Below are positions 9,242 through 19,299 of a DNA stretch of 64,000 nt, in pieces. The stretch lies in contig JABGWZ010000105.1 in NCBI GenBank assembly GCA_018675995.1, forward strand, positions 1 through 64,000, written 5' to 3'. Every line of letters starts with the position of its first letter. Positions within the stretch are counted from its first letter, which is position 1. Source of the stretch: Opitutia bacterium. GTDB taxonomy: Bacteria; Verrucomicrobiota; Verrucomicrobiia; Opitutales; Seribacteraceae. The notes under the pieces were generated by a model, which was given only the letters and a program-made list of their open reading frames with translations, was not told where the DNA came from and did no database searches. The translations under genes and the position numbers were made by a program.

Positions 9242-10367
9242 TGATAGTTGAGTCGGCTAATTCTCTTAAATAACCCTCCTTAACTAAATATAGTATTTCA
9301 ATCAAAATACTTTCTTTAGTACTATCAATTTCATCAAACGATTTAAGGAGTAATTTCTTTTTAGTTATTGGGTTTCTTTTAACTCGGTCAATAATACTTT
9401 TACTCAACTCGGATAATAAATTATAATCGTAACTTTTATTTTTTATCCAAGTAGCATATGTTTTTCTGTCATGCTTTATTAAATGAAAACCTGATCTTTT
9501 TAATGCAATTATTAAGTTTTTATATAAATTGTTCTTTATATCAGCATTCTTTAAATTAACCTCTACATTAAACTTTAGAGACTTTAGATCTTTGTAATTC
9601 AACTTTAATGTATTCTGTTCATAAAAGTATAAATTATCCTTATTTTCTAATACATCTCTTTCAATGTTAATTAAAGAATAAGTTAATTCTGCCTTATTTT
9701 TCTTAGTGAAGTAATATTTAGTTTTTTTGATATTTCGAAAATCTTTAATTTCACTAGCATCTCTTACAGTTTCCAAGTTTTTACAATATCTTTCAAATTC
9801 CATCATAATATTATTTTCATGAATATGATCAATTATGTAATTTTTAAAATCATGATAACTATTCGGTGGGAGTAATTTATTTGTTTTCGGACATTTTAGC
9901 ATTGTCGAAAAAATCGGAAGTCGACTATTTTCTTCGACTGTCCTTTTATCAAAAAATTTATCTATTTGATTTTGCATTACATAAGAAATTAATTCTTTTT
10001 TACTACAAAAAATTATCTTATCGTATTTCGTAACATAAAATTTTTTATCTTCCTTCCAATCAATCTTATAACTTAGTTTATTTTTATCTTTAACAAAAAC
10101 ATCAAAAATTTCATTTAGTTCATATGTAATCCCTACTTTTCTAATTTTATTTAGTAGGTTAGTCAGTACTCCAGAATCTGGGTTCGGATTTATAGTGTAT
10201 TCATTATGACGTTTAGTCCTTTCGAAAGTTTTTACTTTCCGGGTTTTTGGTTTGTGGCTTCGTTCATCATTAATAGGTTTTTTAAATATTTTGTTATCAT
10301 TTTCCCATTTCGGGCCCATTTCTAGGGTTTTCAAGTCTTCTAATTTTATAATGCTATCTTTCTTCAT
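9231..10367 (-). CDS. Uncharacterised lysine-rich protein, 378 residues
   Basis: I do not recognise a named family. The product is basic and rich in Lys, Asn and Ile, without signal peptide or membrane helix. A short segment near residues 155-180 (LKCPKTNKLLPPNSYHDF) has one Cys and a Pro-rich turn and looks like the most structured motif. The last 80 residues are predicted helix-rich and could form a winged-helix-like fold, but this is a guess. The N-terminal 65 residues look disordered. Base composition is very AT-rich, like the two genes before it. Its end overlaps tsaE by 11 bases and its start faces the tRNA-Leu gene 48 bases away. Confidence 0.75.
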   Translation of the reverse strand: MKKDSIIKLEDLKTLEMGPKWENDNKIFKKPINDERSHKPKTRKVKTFERTKRHNEYTINPNPDSGVLTNLLNKIRKVGITYELNEIFDVFVKDKNKLSYKIDWKEDKKFYVTKYDKIIFCSKKELISYVMQNQIDKFFDKRTVEENSRLPIFSTMLKCPKTNKLLPPNSYHDFKNYIIDHIHENNIMMEFERYCKNLETVRDASEIKDFRNIKKTKYYFTKKNKAELTYSLINIERDVLENKDNLYFYEQNTLKLNYKDLKSLKFNVEVNLKNADIKNNLYKNLIIALKRSGFHLIKHDRKTYATWIKNKSYDYNLLSELSKSIIDRVKRNPITKKKLLLKSFDEIDSTKESILIEILYLVKEGYLRELADSTIIIG

Positions 10368-10415
10368 TCCTAAATTTCTTTACTCTATCCTTTTTCATGA
10401 TTATATTAAAAAAAT

Positions 10416-10500
10416 GCTCAGGTGGCGGAATTGGTAGACGCGCTAGACTAAGGATCTAGTGCCGTAAGGCGTGGGGGTTCGAGTCCCCCCTTGAGCACCA
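10416..10500 (+). tRNA. tRNA-Leu (anticodon AAG)
   Basis: Full cloverleaf with class II variable arm. Acceptor GCTCAGG pairs with CTTGAGC (one G-T), D arm GCG/CGC, anticodon stem CTAGA/TCTAG around loop CTAAGGA, variable arm GCC-GTAA-GGC, T arm GGGGG-TTCGAGT-CCCCC, discriminator A and encoded CCA. The loop puts A at position 34, giving anticodon AAG for CUU codons. Most bacteria use GAG here, so this tRNA probably needs A34-to-inosine editing by TadA. Confidence 0.95.
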
Positions 10501-10503
10501 CTT

Positions 10504-11478
10504 TTACCCAGACTTCCTATTAAATGTCTTGGTTTTATCTTTATCGAATGTTCTGTGGTTGACTCGCAATCCAAGTTTGTACTCATCTTTATACATCTTG
10601 TTGCCATACCTATCAAATGCTTCGAATAATCCGTCTTTTTGGTTATTATCCCAATGCTCGAGTAGTTTTATTTGAAAGGCACCGCCTTTTAATCTGAAAG
10701 TTTCTACTATGTCTTCATTTATTTTGCTAACATCCTTGGTCGGTTTTCCTTCAATATTGTACGAGTCGTTAATTTCTGCCCACAATGTTTTTTTAGATTC
10801 GCCTGCACTATCTGGATTAATAGGTATATCATAATAGTAGATATGAGTTCCGTGCTTTAAACCTTTAAGGTATTCCATATTGTAAACAGGTAAACCCATA
10901 ATAGTAAAACGCTTAGAAACCCCATGAAGTAACCCATTTGAATATTGTTGAATGGTTAGATTTTGTCCATTTGGGAATTTTTTCTCTACAGTTCCAGTGA
11001 AAGGAAATGTTTCGTTGCCCCAAAACGCTGTTGGAAGTAAATACCATTTTGATTTTCCTTCGAGTTGTATATCGGTAATTACACCATTTTTCACAGATAT
11101 TTTGTTAATTTGAATATCACCATTTCCGCTTCCGGTAATTTTTGCTTCTACATCTTGTGAATAACCGGAACCGCCATTTCTAATTAGGAGGCTTACAAGA
11201 GTACCCTGTTTATTAATTTCCGGCACTATTATTGCACCCGATCCATTCCAAAATAGGTGGTTGTCAACGATTTTTATCTGAGTTGCTTCCATAATCCGCA
11301 ACTTATCTGCATCTTCTATTCTATTTGTGTATGGACTGTATGGCATCCAGTCCTTGTTCCTCGTAAATGATTCCCACCATGTAGATGCATTTTTGATATT
11401 ACCTTCGAAAAGTAACAGAAAAGCAGAGCCTGCAAATGTTACGGCTATGATACTCAGAATTAAAAGACCCTTTTTCAT
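10504..11478 (-). CDS. Membrane-anchored protein with MORN/YwqK-like repeats
   Basis: A 324-residue protein with one N-terminal hydrophobic helix (about residues 4-24) that is either a signal peptide or an anchor, so the rest is outside the cytoplasm. Residues 95-140 carry a Gly-rich motif (RNGGSGYS followed by NGVITDI) seen in many secreted beta-rich proteins. Three later segments (YSNGLLHG, YLKGLKHG, NNQKDGLFEAF) resemble the MORN_2/YwqK repeat, with the pattern G-x-x-x-G followed by aromatics. Function unknown. The stop lies 3 bases from the end of the convergent tRNA-Leu. Confidence 0.7.
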   Translation of the reverse strand: MKKGLLILSIIAVTFAGSAFLLLFEGNIKNASTWWESFTRNKDWMPYSPYTNRIEDADKLRIMEATQIKIVDNHLFWNGSGAIIVPEINKQGTLVSLLIRNGGSGYSQDVEAKITGSGNGDIQINKISVKNGVITDIQLEGKSKWYLLPTAFWGNETFPFTGTVEKKFPNGQNLTIQQYSNGLLHGVSKRFTIMGLPVYNMEYLKGLKHGTHIYYYDIPINPDSAGESKKTLWAEINDSYNIEGKPTKDVSKINEDIVETFRLKGGAFQIKLLEHWDNNQKDGLFEAFDRYGNKMYKDEYKLGLRVNHRTFDKDKTKTFNRKSG

Positions 11479-11540
11479 GAAAAGTATGAATTAATCATTT
11501 TGTTTATTAAAAAAATAGAATCAAGTTAATACGGAATTAT

Positions 11541-12605
11541 TTAGATCCACTTTTTCTTTCTGTGCTTTAAAGAATGAATTAGTTTTGAAGGGAAAAATGG
11601 TCCTTCATAGACTAATGGTGTGTATATTTGTAATAATGTGGCTCCTGAATCCAATTTCTTTATTGCTGCATCCGGACTGCCTATTCCACCAACACCTACG
11701 ATTGGAAAGTTATAGTTAGTCACTTTGGAAATAAACTTTATTAGATTATTTGATTTATCTGCTAAAGGTTTACCGCTTAGACCTCCTGGCTCAAATGATT
11801 CAAAACTTTCATTATGGAGTCGCTCAGTTGAAGTGTTAGCAGCAATTACTCCCGAAAACCCCAGTTCTTTTGCTTGGCATACGATATTTTCTATAGTTCT
11901 GAAATTTTCATCTGGTGAGATTTTTAAAAGCAAAGGTACGGGGCTGGATTTGTTTTGTTTTGCTAATTCTAGGTTAACACTTACGAGGTTCTTTAAAAGA
12001 GGTTTAATGTAAGAATCTCTGTGCAGTTCCCTTAAGTTTTTCGTATTTGGAGAACTTATATTTATTGTTATGTAGTCAGCCTCACTATGGCTTTTTTTTA
12101 GGCAATAAATATAATCATCATGTGCATTACTGATGTCTGTTTGTTTCGATTTTCCAATATTTATTCCCAGTGGTACAGTACGATTACCTTTGGGATAAGA
12201 TTTGTTTATTCTTTTGATAATAACATCTACACCATCGTTATTGAACCCCATTCGGTTAACCAAAGCATTGTATTTTGGGTAACGAAAAAGCCTAGGTTTG
12301 GTATTCCCCGATTGATTTTTTGGGGTTACGGTTCCAATTTCTACATGACCAAACCCTAAAGAAGCACTTGTTTTGGGAAAACGGGCGTTTTTATCCATTC
12401 CCGCAGCAAGTCCGAGTTGGTTAGGGAAAGATAGACCAAATACATTTACCACTGATGGCTTATTGTATGTAAAGGATTGAATTAATTTTCTCGAAAAATT
12501 TGATTTTTCTGTTAGCGAAAGACATCGACATGCAATATCATGAGCATTCTCAGGATTTAATTTAAAAAGAATTGGGCGAATAAAATTTCGATAAATATGG
12601 TTCAC
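11541..12605 (-). CDS. pyrD: Dihydroorotate dehydrogenase, quinone-dependent (class 2)
   Basis: Oxidises dihydroorotate to orotate at the inner membrane with FMN and passes electrons to quinone. The 354-residue protein shows the class 2 N-terminal membrane-binding helix (IRPILFKLNPENAHD), the FMN loop GLAAGMDKNA, the catalytic serine within NISSPNTKNLR (residues 183-192), and GGLSGKPL. The start codon is GTG; the next residues fit the family start. It is on the opposite strand and about 3.4 kb from pyrB-pyrX, so the pyrimidine genes are near each other but not one operon. Confidence 0.95.
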   Translation of the reverse strand: MNHIYRNFIRPILFKLNPENAHDIACRCLSLTEKSNFSRKLIQSFTYNKPSVVNVFGLSFPNQLGLAAGMDKNARFPKTSASLGFGHVEIGTVTPKNQSGNTKPRLFRYPKYNALVNRMGFNNDGVDVIIKRINKSYPKGNRTVPLGINIGKSKQTDISNAHDDYIYCLKKSHSEADYITINISSPNTKNLRELHRDSYIKPLLKNLVSVNLELAKQNKSSPVPLLLKISPDENFRTIENIVCQAKELGFSGVIAANTSTERLHNESFESFEPGGLSGKPLADKSNNLIKFISKVTNYNFPIVGVGGIGSPDAAIKKLDSGATLLQIYTPLVYEGPFFPSKLIHSLKHRKKKWI

Positions 12606-12721
12606 AAACCTGAATTAGAAAGTTAGAAAAGAATAATAATGGGTAAGATAAAATATAAAATTTACAATATAATTAAAAAAGATGGTTGTCATACAAAAAC
12701 AACTATTCATAAGACAATCCA

Positions 12722-13453
12722 ATGAATAAAACAGGACCTAGCTTAGATTGGTGCATAGTTCGAATCGGAGATGATAAGAACTGGTGGGTTGATTCTATTA
12801 GTGATAACGAGAATTGGGATGTTGATGACCTTGGCATTATAGACCCCAAACAGTTTCTTCATATAAATGAATTATTAGATTCGATGACTGAGTTCGGTCT
12901 TAATTCTCAATTTATTGATGAAGCTTTTTTTACTTTTGCAATAGACGAAGAAAAAAAGGGTGGTTTAATAAAATTAGTTCGAGTAAGAGACTCTCTTTTG
13001 AAAGCTGAAGACATGCTATTTGCACTGCCAGATGTGTTAGATGAGGAAAAAGGCCCTTATGCAGACTTCTTAAATCATGTGTCTCAAATTAGAGTTAGCA
13101 TGCTTAATGACTTAATAGATTTTGTAGAGCCATATACCATAGAAGAAATGGAAGAGGTATTGGCAGAAAAACATAACAACGACTTTTTAGAAGGAAAGCG
13201 GTCTCATTTTAGTGATGAGCTATTTTCAATTTTGGAATTTGTTCCTGAAGGTTTTGCAATAGATACTGACTTGGATGAGGATACAGATAAAAATAAAGAC
13301 GAGGAAGACTATTCTGACCTAGAAGCTGAGTTAATAGAAGTCTCAGATAAAGAAGAAAAGTTATTACCGGATTCTGATCTGAAGTGGGATGAGGAAGAGG
13401 AAAAAGATGATACTACTCCATATGAGGGTGGAGCTCCCGATGAGGCCCCTTAA
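12722..13453 (+). CDS. Uncharacterised acidic protein, 243 residues
   Basis: No family recognised. The first 160 residues look folded, with several Trp near the start (WCIVRIGDDKNWWVDSI) and amphipathic helices after. The last 70 residues are almost all Asp, Glu and Lys with some Ser and Pro, so disordered and strongly negative. No signal peptide or membrane segment. The tail could bind a basic partner or cation, but nothing shows which. It ends overlapping the convergent hemB by 4 bases, and no terminator is visible between them. Confidence 0.7.
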   Translation: MNKTGPSLDWCIVRIGDDKNWWVDSISDNENWDVDDLGIIDPKQFLHINELLDSMTEFGLNSQFIDEAFFTFAIDEEKKGGLIKLVRVRDSLLKAEDMLFALPDVLDEEKGPYADFLNHVSQIRVSMLNDLIDFVEPYTIEEMEEVLAEKHNNDFLEGKRSHFSDELFSILEFVPEGFAIDTDLDEDTDKNKDEEDYSDLEAELIEVSDKEEKLLPDSDLKWDEEEEKDDTTPYEGGAPDEAP

Positions 13454-14433
13454 ATCTGCTGAATTAACTTTTCCGTAAAGTAAGTAAATATAATATCAGC
13501 CCCCGCTCTCTTAATAGAGAGAATAGATTCCATCGCACAAGATTCCAAATCAAGCCATCCCTGTAGATGTGCGGCCCAAATTCTCGAGTATTCACCAGAA
13601 ACTTGGTAGGCAGCTATAGGAACATCAAAATTATTTCTTGCGTAGTGAATAATGTCCATACAGGGCTCGGCCGGTTTTACCATTAAAATATCAGCCCCTT
13701 CTTGAAAGTCCAACAGTAGTTCTCTTTTTGCTTCACGAAAGTTGGCTGTACTAAGTTGGTATGTGGATTTATCCAGGCAGGTATCCCCCCTGGAGCCAAT
13801 GGCCTCCCTGAAAGGTCCGTAATAGGACGATGAATATTTAGCAGAATAGGATATAATGCCAATGTTTGGAAAGTTGTTATTTTCTAATTCATTTCGAATA
13901 ATTTTAATTCTACCGTCCATCATATCAGAAGGAGCAACAAGGTCATAACCAGACTTTGCTGCTAAAACTGCTCCTTTGGCTAATGTTTCTACAGTTGGAT
14001 CATTGTCAATATTTCCCGTTGAATCTAAAATGCCATCGTGTCCGTGTATAGTATAGGGATCAAGAGCAATATCAGAAATAAGAGCAACATCACTTATCAC
14101 AGATTTAATTTCGAGTGCTGCCCTGAATGTCAGCGAGGAAGGATTTAAAAATTCTGAACCAGTTAAATCTTTTTTTGAATCGTCAATTTGAGGAAAAATT
14201 GCAAATGAACTTATACCAAGATCACGCCATTTTTTTATTTGAGGAACAAGAAGGCCTAAAGGCCAACGAAAAATTTCAGGCATCGAGGGGATAGGCTCAG
14301 GTTCAAGGGCCTGTTCGGAGATAAAAACAGGAAGCACAAAATCGGAATGCCTAAGAGAGTTTTCGCTTATCAAGGAACGTAGTATTGGATTATTTCGAAG
14401 ACGCCTTGGGCGGTGCGTAAAGTTGAAATTCAT
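13450..14433 (-). CDS. hemB: Porphobilinogen synthase (delta-aminolevulinate dehydratase)
   Basis: Condenses two 5-aminolevulinate molecules to porphobilinogen in haem synthesis. The 327-residue length is typical. The two Schiff-base lysines are K199 (SYSAKYSSSYYGPF) and K253 (MVKPA). The metal-site region reads DIALDPYTIHGHDG, with Asp and Ala in place of the Cys triad, so it is of the Mg-using, zinc-independent type. Stands alone on the minus strand. Confidence 0.95.
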   Translation of the reverse strand: MNFNFTHRPRRLRNNPILRSLISENSLRHSDFVLPVFISEQALEPEPIPSMPEIFRWPLGLLVPQIKKWRDLGISSFAIFPQIDDSKKDLTGSEFLNPSSLTFRAALEIKSVISDVALISDIALDPYTIHGHDGILDSTGNIDNDPTVETLAKGAVLAAKSGYDLVAPSDMMDGRIKIIRNELENNNFPNIGIISYSAKYSSSYYGPFREAIGSRGDTCLDKSTYQLSTANFREAKRELLLDFQEGADILMVKPAEPCMDIIHYARNNFDVPIAAYQVSGEYSRIWAAHLQGWLDLESCAMESILSIKRAGADIIFTYFTEKLIQQI

Positions 14434-14540
14434 TGATACAAAGGGTTGAAGGTGAAAGAATGGGATTTATCAAATAATATGTAACTTAATCTGTTCTCTA
14501 CAACAATGATCGTTTATAATAAATCAATCCAATCAATAAA

Positions 14541-16388
14541 ATGATGGACTGGGAAACAATATTAGCCTTTGCACTTTTATTGTGTACATTAATTTCTTTT
14601 ATATTGGAAAAAGTAACTGTTGATGTAACTGCGATAACATTACTTGGCATAATATTGGTTTTTGGTGCATTGAATATAAGTCCTAATTGGCCGAGCGTTC
14701 AAGTTGTATTGGGTGTTTTTTCAAATGAAGCACCCATAACAATTGCAGCCATGTTTGTAATCAGTACTTCATTGAATAAGTGTCGAATAATAGAATCGAT
14801 TTCAAACTCCCTCGGTAAATTATGTAAGTTTGGCTACGGTAAGTTTATGTTAATTTTATTATTAATCGTAGCTTTTATTTCTGCTTTTATAAACAATACA
14901 CCAGTGGTAGTGGTTCTGTTGCCCGTAGTTATAAGTCTTTCAAGGAAGATGGGAATTCATGCATCCAAAATGCTAATACCAGTTTCATACGCATCAATAT
15001 TTGGTGGGTGCTGCACCTTAGTAGGCACGAGTACAAATATATTGGCAAGTGGAGTCATAAGTAATTCATCGGTTTACCCAAGTATGGAACCTTTGGCTAT
15101 GTTTGAATTGGCAAAAATAGCATTTCCTTTGTTGGTAATTGCCCTTGGCTTTTTAGTACTTTTCGGAAAAAGACTTCTGCCTGAGAGAGAGGCTTTAGCA
15201 AGTATTATTTCAGATATTGATCAGAAAGAGTTTTTAACTGAAGCCGTTGTTCAATCCGGTTCATCTTTGATAGGGGAAAAAATTAAATCATCTGGAATAT
15301 CAAAACTGTCCGGGGTGAGACTTTTGGAAGTGGTTAGAAATGGCGTAACAATTTCTATAAATAACCAAAATTTAAATTTTCAGGCCAACGATCGCCTTGT
15401 GCTTTCTTGCAAGCGCCAAGGAATAATAGAAACAAATGAATTTGAAGGAATAAATTTACTTGATGGTTCGTCATTTGGGTTGGAGCAAATCTCATCAAAA
15501 ACTGGGGTTATGGTTGAAAGTTTGATTGGGCCATCATCAACCCTTATTTCCAAAAGTTTGTCAGATGTGAATTTTAGAACGAGGTTCAATTTAACTATAC
15601 TTGCAATTCATAGACGTGGAAGAAATTTGGGTAAGGAATTTGAAAAAGTAAAGTTCCAACCAGGTGATACACTTTTAATCCTAGGAACAGAAGATGCAAT
15701 TGAGCGCTTGAGGAAATCAGAAGAAGTGGTACTGCTGGATCAAGCTCCTGTGCCTTTGCAAAATATGAAAAAAAAGGCACCAATCGCGATTGGCGTATTA
15801 ATAGGAGTAATTGGTTTAGCATCATTTAGCATTTTGCCTATTTCAATTGCATCTATACTCGGTGTTTCAATTCTATTATTGACCGGCTGTTTGCGAGCCC
15901 GAGATGCATATCAAGCTATAGAATGGAATATATTGATACTCATTTATGGTATGCTTGCTCTAGGTGTAACAATGCAGCAGACCGGAGCATCCTCTGAAAT
16001 AGCATCATTAGTAAGGAATGTTGGATTCGGATTCTTTGACCCTGAATGGCACCCTTTAGCTCTTTTGATAGTACTATATTTATGCACAGCATTTTTAACT
16101 GAAGTTTTATCAAATAATGCAACCATTGTAATAATGGCTCCAATTGCATTGGAGGTTGCTAATATAATGGAAATGTCCGCTTATGATGCTAGAGCTTATA
16201 TCTTAACAACCTGTATTGCTGCTTCAGCTAGCTTTGTAACTCCCATTGGGTATCAGACAAATACCTTTGTTTATACAGTTGGTGGATACCACTTTAAGGA
16301 CTTTTTTAAAATAGGTATTTATTTCAATCTTATATATTTTGTGGGAACAGTAACAATCATTTCAGTTTTATGGAATTTGATTCCATAA
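14541..16388 (+). CDS. SLC13/DASS-family anion permease with two RCK_C domains
   Basis: A 615-residue inner membrane transporter in two membrane halves with a soluble insert. Each half has a family signature: FINNTPVVVVLLPVVI with GTSTNI in the first, and LSNNATIVIMAP with TPIGYQTN in the second. The insert carries two TrkA-C/RCK_C-like domains (about residues 245-292 and 341-390), which usually bind ligands and gate transport. Related proteins move sulfate, dicarboxylates or other anions. The substrate cannot be read from sequence. No partner genes. Start ATG is doubled (ATGATG); the first is used. Confidence 0.88.
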   Translation: MMDWETILAFALLLCTLISFILEKVTVDVTAITLLGIILVFGALNISPNWPSVQVVLGVFSNEAPITIAAMFVISTSLNKCRIIESISNSLGKLCKFGYGKFMLILLLIVAFISAFINNTPVVVVLLPVVISLSRKMGIHASKMLIPVSYASIFGGCCTLVGTSTNILASGVISNSSVYPSMEPLAMFELAKIAFPLLVIALGFLVLFGKRLLPEREALASIISDIDQKEFLTEAVVQSGSSLIGEKIKSSGISKLSGVRLLEVVRNGVTISINNQNLNFQANDRLVLSCKRQGIIETNEFEGINLLDGSSFGLEQISSKTGVMVESLIGPSSTLISKSLSDVNFRTRFNLTILAIHRRGRNLGKEFEKVKFQPGDTLLILGTEDAIERLRKSEEVVLLDQAPVPLQNMKKKAPIAIGVLIGVIGLASFSILPISIASILGVSILLLTGCLRARDAYQAIEWNILILIYGMLALGVTMQQTGASSEIASLVRNVGFGFFDPEWHPLALLIVLYLCTAFLTEVLSNNATIVIMAPIALEVANIMEMSAYDARAYILTTCIAASASFVTPIGYQTNTFVYTVGGYHFKDFFKIGIYFNLIYFVGTVTIISVLWNLIP

Positions 16389-16646
16389 TAATCTAAAAAT
16401 TGGCGATAATCCAAACTTTTGAATCTAAATGCCGATCAAGCCTTTAGAGTAGCTTGTAAGCTCTTAAATTATCTGTTACGCAATCACTGAAATAGTACCA
16501 ATCTAACTAGATTTAAGGTTTTAAAATAGTTTCTATAAAGCATTGATTTAAAGACTTTTATGCTAATAATTTTAATTACAATATAGAATGAGCATAACTA
16601 TAATAGAATTTCGCAAAAAGATTCAATTGATTTACTCATTCTCACC

Positions 16647-16676
16647 TTGACTGAAATGCCTGCAAAAGAGTATAAA
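16647..16676 (+). promoter_or_regulatory. Sigma-70 type promoter of gyrBA
   Basis: TTGACT (-35) and TATAAA (-10) separated by 18 bases. The predicted start of transcription, near 16683, gives a leader of about 110 bases before gyrB. Seen by eye only. Confidence 0.55.
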
Positions 16677-16695
16677 ATACTAATGATTTTTGATG

Positions 16696-16727
16696 TCAAA
16701 ATAACCTTCACTAGTAAGTTATTTTGA
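16696..16727 (+). promoter_or_regulatory. Perfect 10-bp inverted repeat in the gyrB leader
   Basis: TCAAAATAAC, then 12 bases, then GTTATTTTGA, a perfect 10-base inverted repeat. It lies about 13 bases after the predicted transcription start and 63 bases before the gyrB start codon. It could be an operator for a dimeric protein or an RNA stem-loop. No T-run follows, so it is not an intrinsic terminator. Confidence 0.55.
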
Positions 16728-16730
16728 TAA

Positions 16731-19289
<2,559 letters not shown>

Positions 19290-19299
19290 GATTTAAATT

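Noticed and set aside
16389-16646. A small RNA or gene in the space before gyrB
   Set aside because: Only a weak imperfect inverted repeat was seen, with no T-run and no convincing reading frame.
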